From Bacteroidaceae bacterium (GTDB lineage Bacteria > Bacteroidota > Bacteroidia > Bacteroidales > Bacteroidaceae), in assembly GCA_902362375.1 (NCBI GenBank), contig CABIVS010000007.1, positions 248,001 through 312,000 on the forward strand: 64,000 nt of DNA, read 5' to 3'. Shown piece after piece: positions 52,640 to 61,632 of the stretch. The notes beneath the pieces are model-generated. The model made no database searches and had not been told where the DNA came from. It saw only the letters and a program-made list of their open reading frames with translations. Position 1 is the stretch's first letter. Each line of letters starts with the position of its first letter. A program made the translations under genes and the position numbers.

Positions 52640-53209
52640 ATGAAAAAACTTATTCTATTCTTATTCTTGAGCACGAGTCTGTTCTGTTTCGGACAAGGCA
52701 AGAGTGCATTGAAAGACATTCAGTCTATTAAGTTCTATGGGGTAGACTACTCCCAAGTGAAGATTTTCGGTGCAGATGAATCACCGGTACAATTCAAAGA
52801 TGCTTTCAGACGCATCAATGAGCTGTTCATCACAGAAGCTAAGAAGTATAACGTAGGAAAACAATTGAAAAAAGAAGTGACAGAGATCCCACTGGATGCC
52901 GTTAATCAGGTGAACGAAAACATCGACCTGGCCGAGCTAATGACCGCTAAAAGAGAATATACTCTTAGTAAAGAGCAAATCAAAGCAGCCATCAACGCAT
53001 TGCCTATCCAGAAAACACCCGGAGTAGGTATGGTGTTTATCGCACAGTTCCTGGACAAATCAAACAATAGAGGTACGTATGAAGTCGTATTCTTCAATAC
53101 CGAAACAAAGGAGATCATTGAAGAATGGATCACCGACGGCAAGGCACGTGGTTTCGGATTGCGCAACTATTGGGCAGGCTCTATCTATAGCGCACTCAAG
53201 AAACTATAA
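52640..53209 (+). CDS. Secreted/periplasmic protein of unknown function
   Basis: A 189-residue protein with a clean signal peptide (LILFLFLSTSLFCFGQ) and no lipobox Cys at the cleavage site. The mature part is mixed alpha/beta, with IKFYGVDYSQVKIFG near the start and GRGTYEVVFF-like strands (NNRGTYEVVFFNTETKEIIEEW) near the end. I do not recognise the family, though it looks like a conserved Bacteroidota protein. It follows the aryl polyene operon by 56 bp with its own promoter candidate, so membership in the pathway is uncertain. Confidence 0.8.
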   Translation: MKKLILFLFLSTSLFCFGQGKSALKDIQSIKFYGVDYSQVKIFGADESPVQFKDAFRRINELFITEAKKYNVGKQLKKEVTEIPLDAVNQVNENIDLAELMTAKREYTLSKEQIKAAINALPIQKTPGVGMVFIAQFLDKSNNRGTYEVVFFNTETKEIIEEWITDGKARGFGLRNYWAGSIYSALKKL

Positions 53210-53367
53210 ACAATAAAAATACAAGTATGAGGTTATATGGAGTAGGTATTAGATTCGGATTTGAATTCTAAGTCTGTTTGCAATACAGATAAATTTCTTG
53301 CCCTACTATTGCTTTTCACTAATTAATTTTGTATCTTTAGTAATTTTCATCCTTTTGGAGATAGCTA

Positions 53368-53524
53368 GTCACCTTATAGAATGATAAATGTCACCTTATA
53401 AGGTGACATTCGTCTTTTTACAAAGTGCCCATTGTCCCGTTACAACGGGACGACTACCCGACTGCACAAAAAGTCACTAGTTTCTGCACTGAAAAGTCTT
53501 AATCTATGCACTGAAAGACCTTAA
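53368..53524. repeat. 22-bp-period array of dyad-symmetric units
   Basis: Seven 22-bp units start at 53368, 53390, 53412, 53434, 53456, 53478 and 53500. The first four begin GTC and keep a TTAYAA-like centre. Two are perfect dyads with different arms: GTCACC-TTATAA-GGTGAC (53390-53407) and GTCCCG-TTACAA-CGGGAC (53434-53451). The last two share TGCACTGAAA. The array fills the gap between two convergent genes (53210-53548). It is not a CRISPR array, since there are no spacers. Confidence 0.75.
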
Positions 53525-53548
53525 ATACAATGAAGAATAATGGAAACG

Positions 53549-54409
53549 TTATTGATGCGTTATATAAAGAATATTAGGAACTTTCCGTTCTCCGGCATGG
53601 TCAAACCGCCCATTGTCACAAGGATAATTAACGACTCCATTATCCGATGCACCGGACAACCAAAGAGTAGTAGATCCACCTCCATCCAAATTTAATGCAT
53701 CCTCACCTCCTAAAACCCGGATCAGATGTGCCAATTCCGGGATATTCACTCCTCCTGCTTGTTCAGGAAAACGTCCGTCTACCGTTATCAACAGTATTTT
53801 TCCATCCTTAGTAGTAGCAACAGCACTGCGAGGATGCTTGTTTCGGATAAAATTCGCATTACAGGAGCTCCAGTCGCAAACCTGTCCGTCTTTCAACATT
53901 AACGGACCGGAAGCTAATACTGTACCCGTTTCTTCCTTATATTCCTTTTCTATCTGCCTGTTCCAGAGAATTAACTTCATTTTTCCCTTATGTAGATGTA
54001 TGGCTCCAGTAACACGCCATTTAGATTCACTCAAAGTGGTCGTATCAACGACCTGGTCACCAACTTTCAGAAAACAAACCGAATTTCCCCGCTTCATATC
54101 AAAGTAAGAACCATTAATGGCTGCAATGGCATGATGTTCAGAAGCAATCCGACTCGTCTCCTTCATTTCACCCGAAACCGCTACATCAACTTTCAAGCCT
54201 GCGCCGGGATCAACTTCTATTAGACTAACAGACTGGGGTCCCTGATACAATCGGGGGATAGAAGCATACTTATGAATAAGTCCTTTTTGAGGACTTTCCA
54301 CCTTCCATTGGGCAGAGACAATTGCCAGTGAATCCGATACTGTTTGCCCTTTTATTATTCCGATAGAGCATAAAATCAAGATAGCAATTAACAGGTTTCT
54401 TTTTATCAT
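53549..54409 (-). CDS. Phosphodiester glycosidase (NAGPA)-domain secreted protein
   Basis: A 286-residue protein with a signal peptide (LLIAILILCSIGIIKGQ). The body matches the NAGPA/DUF2233 family: AAINGSYFDMKRGN, HPRSAVATTKDGKILLITVDG, and LNLDGGGSTTLWL. The family removes N-acetylglucosamine from phosphodiester-linked sugars, or acts on wall or exopolysaccharide phosphodiesters in bacteria. It is transcribed toward the preceding gene, with a repeat array between them. Confidence 0.9.
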   Translation of the reverse strand: MIKRNLLIAILILCSIGIIKGQTVSDSLAIVSAQWKVESPQKGLIHKYASIPRLYQGPQSVSLIEVDPGAGLKVDVAVSGEMKETSRIASEHHAIAAINGSYFDMKRGNSVCFLKVGDQVVDTTTLSESKWRVTGAIHLHKGKMKLILWNRQIEKEYKEETGTVLASGPLMLKDGQVCDWSSCNANFIRNKHPRSAVATTKDGKILLITVDGRFPEQAGGVNIPELAHLIRVLGGEDALNLDGGGSTTLWLSGASDNGVVNYPCDNGRFDHAGERKVPNILYITHQ

Positions 54410-54769
54410 AGACAGAGAAATGAATCATTTAAGCCGCTAAAGCTAGTCAATAATCAACATTCATCCAAAGATTCCCGTACTTTTCCACTCTCTCACTCCA
54501 TTTTCTCTATCGGTCCTTCTCTACTATCCAGATAATCAATATCCTCCGACGACTTCCGATACAGAATGACCAGTAGCCCCTTAAGCCAACTTGTGGCAGC
54601 TTCTTACTTTTAATATGGTGGCGTTTTTCCTGTCTTCGTTTTCTATGGTCTTGAAATATTTTCGTCTTATCTACTATACACTTCCGCTTTTTTTCGTACT
54701 TTTACCCCTTGTTGGAAAGAAGTGCCTTTCCGACCCTTGAGAAAAGAAAAAGAAAAAACAATATATAAA
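54410..54769. other. Intergenic region upstream of recJ
   Basis: About 360 bp between divergent genes. TACTTTTA near 54697-54704 is one base from the TAnnTTTG consensus and may be the recJ -7 element. A short minus-strand open stretch at 54493-54603 (ending SREGPIEKME) has protein-like composition but no start codon. No other structure seen. Confidence 0.35.
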
Positions 54770-56488
54770 ATGAATCACAAATGGAATTATCGACCCATTA
54801 CACCCGAACAGGCAGAGACAAGCCAGACATTGGCCCAGGAACTAGGGATTAGCCCGATACTTGGACAACTTTTGGTGCAGCGGGGAATTACGAAGGCAGC
54901 AGATGCCAAGAAGTTTTTCCGCCCGCAATTGCCCGACCTGCATGATCCGTTCCTGATGAAGGATATGGATATTGCAGTGGAACGTCTGAACAGGGCGATG
55001 GGAAAGAAAGAACGTATTCTAATTTATGGAGATTATGACGTAGACGGTACTACTGCCGTAGCATTGGTCTACAAGTTTATTCAACAGTTCTATTCGAACC
55101 TTGATTATTACATACCCGACCGATACAATGAAGGGTATGGCATTTCTAAAAAAGGAGTGGACTATGCCGCAGAAACCGGTGTAGGACTGATTATTGTACT
55201 CGATTGTGGAATTAAAGCAGTAGAAGAAATCACTTATGCCAAAGAGAAAGGGATTGATTTCATCATCTGCGATCATCATGTACCGGATGATGTGCTTCCG
55301 CCTGCCGTAGCTATTCTGAATGCCAAACGCCTGGACAATACGTATCCGTACACTCACCTTTCCGGTTGTGGAGTCGGTTTCAAGTTTATGCAGGCATTCG
55401 CTATCAGTAACGGTATCGAGTTCCACCACCTGATTCCTTTGCTGGATATTGTAGCTGTGAGTATTGCATCGGACATCGTTCCGATTATGGGTGAAAACCG
55501 TATCCTCGCCTACCACGGTCTGAAGCAACTGAACAGTAACCCGAGCATTGGTATGAAGGCTATTATCGACGTATGCGGACTTTCTGAAAAGGAAATCACC
55601 GTCAGCGATATTGTGTTTAAAATCGGACCGCGCATCAATGCGTCGGGTCGTATCCAGAACGGAAAAGAAGCCGTAGACCTGCTGACGGAAAAAGATTTCT
55701 CGGTAGCGCTTGAGAAAGCCGGACAAATCAACCAGTACAACGAAACCCGGAAAGACCTCGACAAGAGTATGACGGAAGAGGCAAACAACATCGTTGCCAA
55801 TCTGGAAGGATTAGCGGATCGCCGCTCCATCGTGCTCTACAACGAAGAATGGCACAAAGGCGTGATCGGCATCGTAGCTTCCCGTCTGACAGAAGTGTAC
55901 TACCGCCCTGCCGTGGTACTGACCCGGACGGATGATATGGCAACAGGTTCCGCACGTTCAGTTTCCGGCTTCGATGTATATAAAGCAATCGAGCATTGCC
56001 GCGACCTGCTGGAAAACTTCGGGGGACATACATACGCCGCCGGACTGTCGATGAAAGTGGAAAACGTGAATGCCTTTACCAAACGGTTCGAAGAATACGT
56101 TTCACAGCATATCTTGCCGGAACAAACCAGTGCTGTGATCGAAATTGATGCTGAAATTGATTTCAGGGATATTTCGTCAAAGTTCTTCAACGACCTGAAA
56201 AAGTTTAATCCTTTCGGTCCTGATAACACGAAACCTATTTTCTGCACTCACCATGTCTATGACTACGGAACAAGTAAAGTGGTGGGACGCGATCAGGAAC
56301 ATATCAAACTCGAACTGGTCGATAATAAATCGAATAATGTAATGAACGGTATCGCGTTCGGACAGAGCTCACACGTACGTTATATCAAAACGAAACGCTC
56401 GTTCGACATCTGTTACACCATTGAAGAAAACACGCACAAGCGTGGTGAAGTACAACTTCAAATCGAGGATATAAAGCCGATTGAATAA
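54770..56488 (+). CDS. recJ: Single-stranded-DNA-specific exonuclease RecJ
   Basis: About 572 residues from ATG 54770 (MNHKWNYRPITPEQ). It has the DHH phosphoesterase motifs YGDYDVDGTTA (about 85-95), LDCG, FIICDHHVPDD and INASGRI, then the DHHA1 motif ENFGGHTYAAGLSM and an OB-like C-terminal domain. RecJ digests single-stranded DNA 5-prime to 3-prime in recombination and repair. Its end overlaps the recQ start by 8 bp, so translation is probably coupled to its helicase partner. Confidence 0.95.
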   Translation: MNHKWNYRPITPEQAETSQTLAQELGISPILGQLLVQRGITKAADAKKFFRPQLPDLHDPFLMKDMDIAVERLNRAMGKKERILIYGDYDVDGTTAVALVYKFIQQFYSNLDYYIPDRYNEGYGISKKGVDYAAETGVGLIIVLDCGIKAVEEITYAKEKGIDFIICDHHVPDDVLPPAVAILNAKRLDNTYPYTHLSGCGVGFKFMQAFAISNGIEFHHLIPLLDIVAVSIASDIVPIMGENRILAYHGLKQLNSNPSIGMKAIIDVCGLSEKEITVSDIVFKIGPRINASGRIQNGKEAVDLLTEKDFSVALEKAGQINQYNETRKDLDKSMTEEANNIVANLEGLADRRSIVLYNEEWHKGVIGIVASRLTEVYYRPAVVLTRTDDMATGSARSVSGFDVYKAIEHCRDLLENFGGHTYAAGLSMKVENVNAFTKRFEEYVSQHILPEQTSAVIEIDAEIDFRDISSKFFNDLKKFNPFGPDNTKPIFCTHHVYDYGTSKVVGRDQEHIKLELVDNKSNNVMNGIAFGQSSHVRYIKTKRSFDICYTIEENTHKRGEVQLQIEDIKPIE

Positions 56489-58391
56489 GTATCAGGAGAT
56501 ATTAAAACAATATTGGGGATATGACTCCTTCCGCGACTTGCAGGAGGAGATCATCACCAGTATCGGCGAAGGCAAAGATACACTGGGACTTATGCCGACC
56601 GGAGGCGGTAAGTCCATCACTTTTCAAGTGCCTGCTCTCGCCCAGGAAGGGATTTGCATTGTCATTACTCCTCTCATCGCCCTGATGAAAGATCAGGTGC
56701 AAAACCTGCGTAAACGCGGCATCAAGGCGCTTGCCGTCTATTCAGGCATGACACGGCAGGAGATTCTCACTGCTCTTGAAAATTGCATCTTCGGTAATTA
56801 TAAATTCCTCTATATTTCTCCGGAACGTCTGGACACGGACATATTCCGTGCCAAACTGCGATCAATGAAAGTCTCCATGATTACGGTTGACGAAAGTCAC
56901 TGTATCTCACAATGGGGATATGACTTCCGCCCTGCTTACCTGAAAATTGCCGAAATACGGACATTGCTACCGAGAATTCCGGTACTGGCACTTACAGCCA
57001 CCGCCACTCCGGAAGTAGTGAAGGATATTCAAGCCCGTTTGGAGTTCCGTGAAGAGAATGTTTTCCGCATGAGTTTCGAACGGAAAAACCTGGCATATAT
57101 CGTCCGGCAAACGGATAACAAAACTCAAGAGCTGTTGCATATCTTACGAAAGATACCCGGCAGTGCCATTATCTATGTCCGCAACAGACGACGCACCAAA
57201 GAAATCACCGAGTTACTGGTAAACGAAGATATTACCGCCGACTTCTATCACGCCGGACTGGATAATGCCGTAAAAGACCTCCGGCAAAAACGCTGGCAAA
57301 GCGGAGAAGTTCGTGTAATGGTAGCGACAAACGCCTTTGGAATGGGGATTGATAAACCCGACGTGCGCATCGTATTGCATCTCGATCTCCCCGACTCTCT
57401 CGAAGCTTACTTCCAGGAGGCCGGTCGTGCAGGAAGAGACGGTGAAAAAGCGTATGCTGTGATCTTATACACCAAAACGGACAGAACGACGCTGCACAGG
57501 CGCGTTGTGGATACTTTTCCCGACAAAGAGTATATTCTCAGTGTCTACGAACATCTGCAGTATTACTATCAGATGGCAATGGGCGACGGTTTCCAATGTG
57601 TCCGCGAATTTAATCTGGAAGAGTTTTGCCGGAAGTTCAAATACTTCCCGGTTCCGGTGGACAGTGCACTGAAAATACTGACTCAAGCCGGTTATCTGGA
57701 ATATACGGACGAACAGGATAATGCCTCCCGTATTCTTTTCACGATTCGCCGGGACGAACTATACAAATTGCGGGAAATGGGAACAGAAGCCGAAGCACTG
57801 ATACAGACGATTCTCCGCTCTTACACCGGAGTATTCACCGACTATGCCTATATCAGCGAAGCAACCCTGTCCATACGTACCGGACTGACCCGTGAACAAA
57901 TTTACAATATACTGGTCACGCTTACCAAACGTCGCATCGTGGATTACATTCCGCACAAAAAGACACCTTATATTATATACACCCGCGAACGGCAGGAACT
58001 TCGTTTTGTGCATATTCCTCCTTCCGTCTACGAAGAACGCAAAGCCCGGTATGAAGCCCGCATCAAAGCGATGGAAGAGTATGTCACTTCGGAGAATGTG
58101 TGCCGGAGCCGGATGCTGCTCCGTTACTTCGGAGAGAAGAACGAGCACAACTGCGGACAATGCGATGTTTGTCTTAGTCACCGTGCAACTGGTGCCCTGA
58201 CCGAGAATTCTTTCGATTTCGAGGAACTGAAAAAGAAAATATCAGAATTACTTACCCAGAAACCGCTGACACCGGTAGAAATAGCCGATAAGATAGAAGC
58301 GGAGAAAGAGAGCATCAGCGAAGTCATCCAATATTTATTGGAGGAAGGTGAATGGAAGATGCAGGATGGAATGATACATATTTCAAAATAA
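56481..58391 (+). CDS. recQ: ATP-dependent DNA helicase RecQ
   Basis: A 636-residue SF2 helicase beginning with TTG at 56481 (read as MNKYQEILKQYWGYDSFRDLQ). Walker A is LMPTGGGKS, Walker B is VDESHC, and motif VI is QEAGRAGRDG. A zinc-binding RQC part has CRSRMLLRYFGEKNEHNCGQCDVC-like cysteines (about 535-560), followed by a winged-helix end. No HRDC domain is present. RecQ unwinds DNA for RecJ in RecFOR-type repair. Confidence 0.95.
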   Translation: MNKYQEILKQYWGYDSFRDLQEEIITSIGEGKDTLGLMPTGGGKSITFQVPALAQEGICIVITPLIALMKDQVQNLRKRGIKALAVYSGMTRQEILTALENCIFGNYKFLYISPERLDTDIFRAKLRSMKVSMITVDESHCISQWGYDFRPAYLKIAEIRTLLPRIPVLALTATATPEVVKDIQARLEFREENVFRMSFERKNLAYIVRQTDNKTQELLHILRKIPGSAIIYVRNRRRTKEITELLVNEDITADFYHAGLDNAVKDLRQKRWQSGEVRVMVATNAFGMGIDKPDVRIVLHLDLPDSLEAYFQEAGRAGRDGEKAYAVILYTKTDRTTLHRRVVDTFPDKEYILSVYEHLQYYYQMAMGDGFQCVREFNLEEFCRKFKYFPVPVDSALKILTQAGYLEYTDEQDNASRILFTIRRDELYKLREMGTEAEALIQTILRSYTGVFTDYAYISEATLSIRTGLTREQIYNILVTLTKRRIVDYIPHKKTPYIIYTRERQELRFVHIPPSVYEERKARYEARIKAMEEYVTSENVCRSRMLLRYFGEKNEHNCGQCDVCLSHRATGALTENSFDFEELKKKISELLTQKPLTPVEIADKIEAEKESISEVIQYLLEEGEWKMQDGMIHISK

Positions 58392-58396
58392 GTTAC

Positions 58397-58404
58397 TACC
58401 TTTG
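58397..58404 (+). promoter_or_regulatory. Candidate -7 element of the TPR protein gene
   Basis: TACCTTTG matches TAnnTTTG, 25 bp upstream of the ATG at 58430. It is embedded in an inverted repeat (GTTAC...GTAAC around CCTTTGCAAGG), so the site could be regulated. Confidence 0.55.
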
Positions 58405-58429
58405 CAAGGTAACTCAAAAATAACACACC

Positions 58430-59392
58430 ATGCCGAACTTTTTTAAATCTTTCTTCTCCGGTAAGTCGGAAACTCCGGAAAGTGAAAAACAGAAAAACGA
58501 TCAGAAAAATTTCGAGATCTTCAAATACGACGGTTTACGTGCGCAACGCATGGGACGTCCGGATTATGCAGTAAAATGTTTTATTGAAGCTCTTGCCATC
58601 AAGGAAGAGTTTGAAACAATGGGCTATCTTAGCCAACTCTATATCCAGATGGGGGAAACGGCAAAGGCCCGCGAATTATTGGAAAAGATGGCTGCTATGG
58701 AACCTGATGTCACAAGTACTTTCCTGACACTGGCCAATGTATGCTTCATCCAAGAAGATTATCAGGCAATGGAAGAAGCTGCCAATAAAGCGATTGCCAT
58801 CGAAGAAGGAAATGCCGTGGCTCATTATCTGTTAGGGAAGGCCCGCAAGGGACAGGATGACGACCTGATGACTATTGCCCATCTCACCAAAGCAATCACT
58901 TTGAAAGATGATTTCATTGAAGCTCGCCTGTTACGCGCGGAAGCTTTGATGAACCTGAAACAGTATAAAGAAATGATGGAGGATATAGATGCTGTGCTCG
59001 CTCAAAATCCGGAAGAAGAGACCGCCATGCTCCTGCGCGGAAAAGTAAAAGAAGCAGACGGTAAGGACGAAGAGGCAGAAGAAGACTACAAACTGGTGAC
59101 AGAAATAAATCCGTTCAACGAACAGGCGTACCTTTATTTAGGACAACTTTATATCAACCAGAAAAAACTGACGGAAGCTATCGGCCTGTTTGATGAAGCT
59201 ATCGAGCTGAATCCGAACTTTGCAGAAGCCTACAAAGAACGTGGACGTGCTAAATTACTGAATGGTGATAAGGACGGTTCTGTAGAGGACATGAAGAAAT
59301 CTCTGGAACTGAATCCGAAGGATGAAGCTAACCTGAACGGGGAATTCAAGAACCTGGGACCAAAGCCTGAAGCACTTCCCGGTATCTTTTGA
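58430..59392 (+). CDS. Tetratricopeptide repeat protein
   Basis: A 320-residue protein with no signal peptide, built almost wholly of TPR units from about residue 35 to 305. Clear units are EAYKERGRAKLLNGDKDGSV, QAYLYLGQLYINQKKLTEAI and TSTFLTLANVCFIQEDYQAM. It is probably a cytoplasmic protein-protein scaffold. It follows recQ with its own promoter candidate. No enzymatic domain is seen. Confidence 0.9.
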   Translation: MPNFFKSFFSGKSETPESEKQKNDQKNFEIFKYDGLRAQRMGRPDYAVKCFIEALAIKEEFETMGYLSQLYIQMGETAKARELLEKMAAMEPDVTSTFLTLANVCFIQEDYQAMEEAANKAIAIEEGNAVAHYLLGKARKGQDDDLMTIAHLTKAITLKDDFIEARLLRAEALMNLKQYKEMMEDIDAVLAQNPEEETAMLLRGKVKEADGKDEEAEEDYKLVTEINPFNEQAYLYLGQLYINQKKLTEAIGLFDEAIELNPNFAEAYKERGRAKLLNGDKDGSVEDMKKSLELNPKDEANLNGEFKNLGPKPEALPGIF

Positions 59393-59432
59393 TTACGTCA
59401 CAAGGAGAGTTAGCAGAAAATAGAATAAGATA

Positions 59433-60449
59433 ATGGACAAACAAATACAATTCCTCATTTATAATACACCAACCGAACAAGTCAAAGTAGAGGTCGTGAT
59501 TAAAGATGAAACACTTTGGCTGACACAGAAAGCGATGGCGGAGTTATTCGGTGTAGGAGTTCCTGCTATCAGCAAACATCTGAAAAATATATTTATAGAA
59601 GGGGAATTAAACGAAGAAGTGGTTGTTTCCAAAATGGAAATAACCACTACTCACGGTGCTTTAGCCAATAAGACACAAACAAAAGAGACACAATTCTACA
59701 ACTTGGATGCTATTATCTCTGTAGGTTATCGTGTCAACTCATCCAAAGCTACCCAATTTCGTATTTGGGCAACAAAAATCTTAAAAGAATACATTCAAAA
59801 AGGATTTGTACTTGATGATGAACGTCTAAAGCAAGGTAATACAGTCTTTGGAAAAGATTATTTCAGAGAACTATTGGAACGTGTCCGCTCTATTCGAGCT
59901 AGTGAACGTCGCATCTGGCAACAAATCACAGATATCTATGCCGAATGTAGTACAGACTATGACCGGGAATCGCCAACAACACATGAGTTCTATGCCATGG
60001 TTCAAAATAAGTTTCATTTTGCCATTACAGGACAAACTGCCGCTGAAATCGTATATACAAAAGCAGATCATACCAAAGAACATATGGGGCTGACCACATG
60101 GAAAAACGCTCCAGACGGACGCATATTAAAATCGGATGTAACAACTGCTAAAAACTATCTGGCAGAAACAGAAATCAAACGTTTGGAACGGGCCGTGACC
60201 GGCTATTTCGATTATATAGAAGACTTGATAGAACGGGAAAATACTTTCACTATGAATGAGTTCGCTTCCAGCGTTAATGAATTTCTGGCTTTCCGTCGTT
60301 ATCAAATCCTACCCGATAATGACAAAGGACATATTTCCCGTCAACAATCAGATACAAAAGCCAAAGCAGAATATGACGAATTCAACAAAACGCAGAAGAT
60401 CATTTCTGATTTCGACCGTGAAATAAAACGGCTTCAAGGGAAGCAATAG
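59433..60449 (+). CDS. RhuM family protein
   Basis: A 338-residue protein matching the RhuM (virulence-associated) family: an N-terminal helix-turn-helix-like part ETLWLTQKAMAELFGVGVPAISKHLKNIF, then TKETQFYNLDAIISVGYRVNSSKATQFRIWA, and a C-terminal charged coiled coil (ISDFDREIKRLQGK). RhuM genes are scattered in mobile and defence-rich regions of many bacteria and have no proven biochemical role. Here it sits alone between the TPR gene and the aromatic operon leader, with no recombinase or direct repeats seen. Confidence 0.9.
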   Translation: MDKQIQFLIYNTPTEQVKVEVVIKDETLWLTQKAMAELFGVGVPAISKHLKNIFIEGELNEEVVVSKMEITTTHGALANKTQTKETQFYNLDAIISVGYRVNSSKATQFRIWATKILKEYIQKGFVLDDERLKQGNTVFGKDYFRELLERVRSIRASERRIWQQITDIYAECSTDYDRESPTTHEFYAMVQNKFHFAITGQTAAEIVYTKADHTKEHMGLTTWKNAPDGRILKSDVTTAKNYLAETEIKRLERAVTGYFDYIEDLIERENTFTMNEFASSVNEFLAFRRYQILPDNDKGHISRQQSDTKAKAEYDEFNKTQKIISDFDREIKRLQGKQ

Positions 60450-60534
60450 AGAAGTATTAGAACTGTTTCCTAAGATGTTCCTATGACTTTTTCATCCTTT
60501 TTAAGCAAGAAAACAAAAAAAGTATCGTTTTTTG

Positions 60535-60564
60535 TTTGCATCTAACAGAAAATTATTACTTTTG
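60535..60564 (+). promoter_or_regulatory. Promoter of the aromatic amino-acid operon
   Basis: TTTG (60535-60538) and TACTTTTG (60557-60564) are spaced by 18 bp, a good Bacteroides -33/-7 pair. Transcription would start near 60570, about 35 bp before the leader peptide. Confidence 0.7.
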
Positions 60565-60604
60565 CCCCAGAATTAAAAACCAAAGCAAAAAAATAAAGAT
60601 TCGA

Positions 60605-60691
60605 ATGAAATCATTTACTTATGCATATTACTTCTTTTTTTACTTTTACTTTAGCAACAAAGTAGAGCGGGAGTTTGTATGTATCAAGTGA
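60605..60691 (+). CDS. Phe/Tyr-rich leader peptide of the pheA operon
   Basis: A 28-codon frame too short for usual gene callers. It has ATG at 60605 and TGA at 60689, and contains the run YAYYFFFYFYF (6 Phe/Tyr pairs-worth of aromatic codons; 7 Phe and 5 Tyr in the whole peptide). It sits right after the promoter and directly before an antiterminator/terminator pair, like the pheA and his leaders of enterobacteria. Ribosome stalling on these codons would report charged Phe-tRNA and Tyr-tRNA levels. Confidence 0.85.
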   Translation: MKSFTYAYYFFFYFYFSNKVEREFVCIK

Positions 60692-60764
60692 CAGTGATGC
60701 TTAAGGACTGAATAGAGAAATCAATCATATGAATCCCGCTCCAATATGGACGCGGGATTTTTTT
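60665..60764 (+). terminator. Attenuator with mutually exclusive stems before pheA
   Basis: Terminator: ATCCCGC-TCC (60733-60742) pairs with GGA (60748-60750) and GCGGGAT (60752-60758), with one bulged C, followed by a run of seven Ts ending at 60764. Antiterminator: GAGCGGGA (60665-60672), inside the leader-peptide frame, is the exact complement of TCCCGCTC (60734-60741) and would use the left arm of the terminator. The two structures cannot coexist. This is the layout of ribosome-mediated attenuation. Confidence 0.85.
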
Positions 60765-60783
60765 ATATAATATATTTAGAACA

Positions 60784-61632
60784 ATGAAAAAGATAGCAAT
60801 TCAAGGAACACTCGGCTCATATCATGATATCGCCGCACACAAGTACTTCGAGGGAGAAGAAATAGAGTTAATCTGTTGTGCCAACTTCGAAGACGTGTTT
60901 ACTTCGATACGGAAAGACAGCCAGGTTATCGGAATGCTAGCCATCGAGAATACGATTGCGGGAAGTTTGTTGCACAACAATGAATTGTTGAGACAAAGCG
61001 GCACACAGATTATCGGTGAATACAAACTGCGCATCTCGCACAGCTTTGTCTGTCTCCCCGATGAGAACTGGGAAGATCTGACAGAAGTCAACTCCCACCC
61101 TATCGCCCTGATGCAGTGTCGCGAATTTCTGAATCAACATCCGCAGTTGAAAGTGGTGGAAGGTGAAGATACGGCCCGCAGCGCAGAAATCATCAAGAAT
61201 GAAAATCTGAAAGGACACGCTGCCATCTGCTCCAAAGCAGCAGCTGAACGTTACGGTATGAAAGTCCTTCAGGAAGGTATTGAAACGAACAAGCACAACT
61301 TCACCCGTTTTTTGGTTGTTGCCGATCCCTGGCAAGTAGACGAACTCCGCCAACATCATGCCAATGCAACCAACAAGGCAAGTATCGTATTCACTCTTCC
61401 ACACACGGAAGGCAGCCTGTCACAGGTTTTATCCATTCTATCGTTCTATAATATCAATCTGACCAAAATTCAATCGTTGCCTATCATCGGACGGGAATGG
61501 GAATACCAGTTTTACGTAGATGTAGCTTTCAACGATTATCTAAGATACAAGCAGTCTATTGCTGCAATCACTCCATTAACCAAAGAACTTAAATTATTAG
61601 GCGAATATGCAGAAGGAAAGTCAAACGTATAA
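60784..61632 (+). CDS. pheA: Prephenate dehydratase
   Basis: A 282-residue enzyme with the prephenate dehydratase domain (about 1-185) and a C-terminal ACT domain (about 197-275). IAIQGTLGSYHDIAAHKYF begins the fold, and the catalytic TRF motif is Thr174-Arg175-Phe176 in HNFTRFLVV. The usual ACT signature ESRP is replaced by Gln230-Ser-Leu-Pro233 (KIQSLPI). It makes phenylpyruvate for phenylalanine. It is the first structural gene after the attenuator and overlaps the next gene by 26 bp. Confidence 0.95.
   Translation: MKKIAIQGTLGSYHDIAAHKYFEGEEIELICCANFEDVFTSIRKDSQVIGMLAIENTIAGSLLHNNELLRQSGTQIIGEYKLRISHSFVCLPDENWEDLTEVNSHPIALMQCREFLNQHPQLKVVEGEDTARSAEIIKNENLKGHAAICSKAAAERYGMKVLQEGIETNKHNFTRFLVVADPWQVDELRQHHANATNKASIVFTLPHTEGSLSQVLSILSFYNINLTKIQSLPIIGREWEYQFYVDVAFNDYLRYKQSIAAITPLTKELKLLGEYAEGKSNV

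Noticed and set aside
53227..53271. 14-codon frame (MRLYGVGIRFGFEF) after the secreted protein gene
   Set aside because: Too short, no leader or attenuator logic, no downstream partner in the same direction.
54493..54603. Protein-like minus-strand stretch ending SREGPIEKME upstream of recJ
   Set aside because: No start codon in frame and preceded at once by a stop; could be a gene remnant but cannot be supported.
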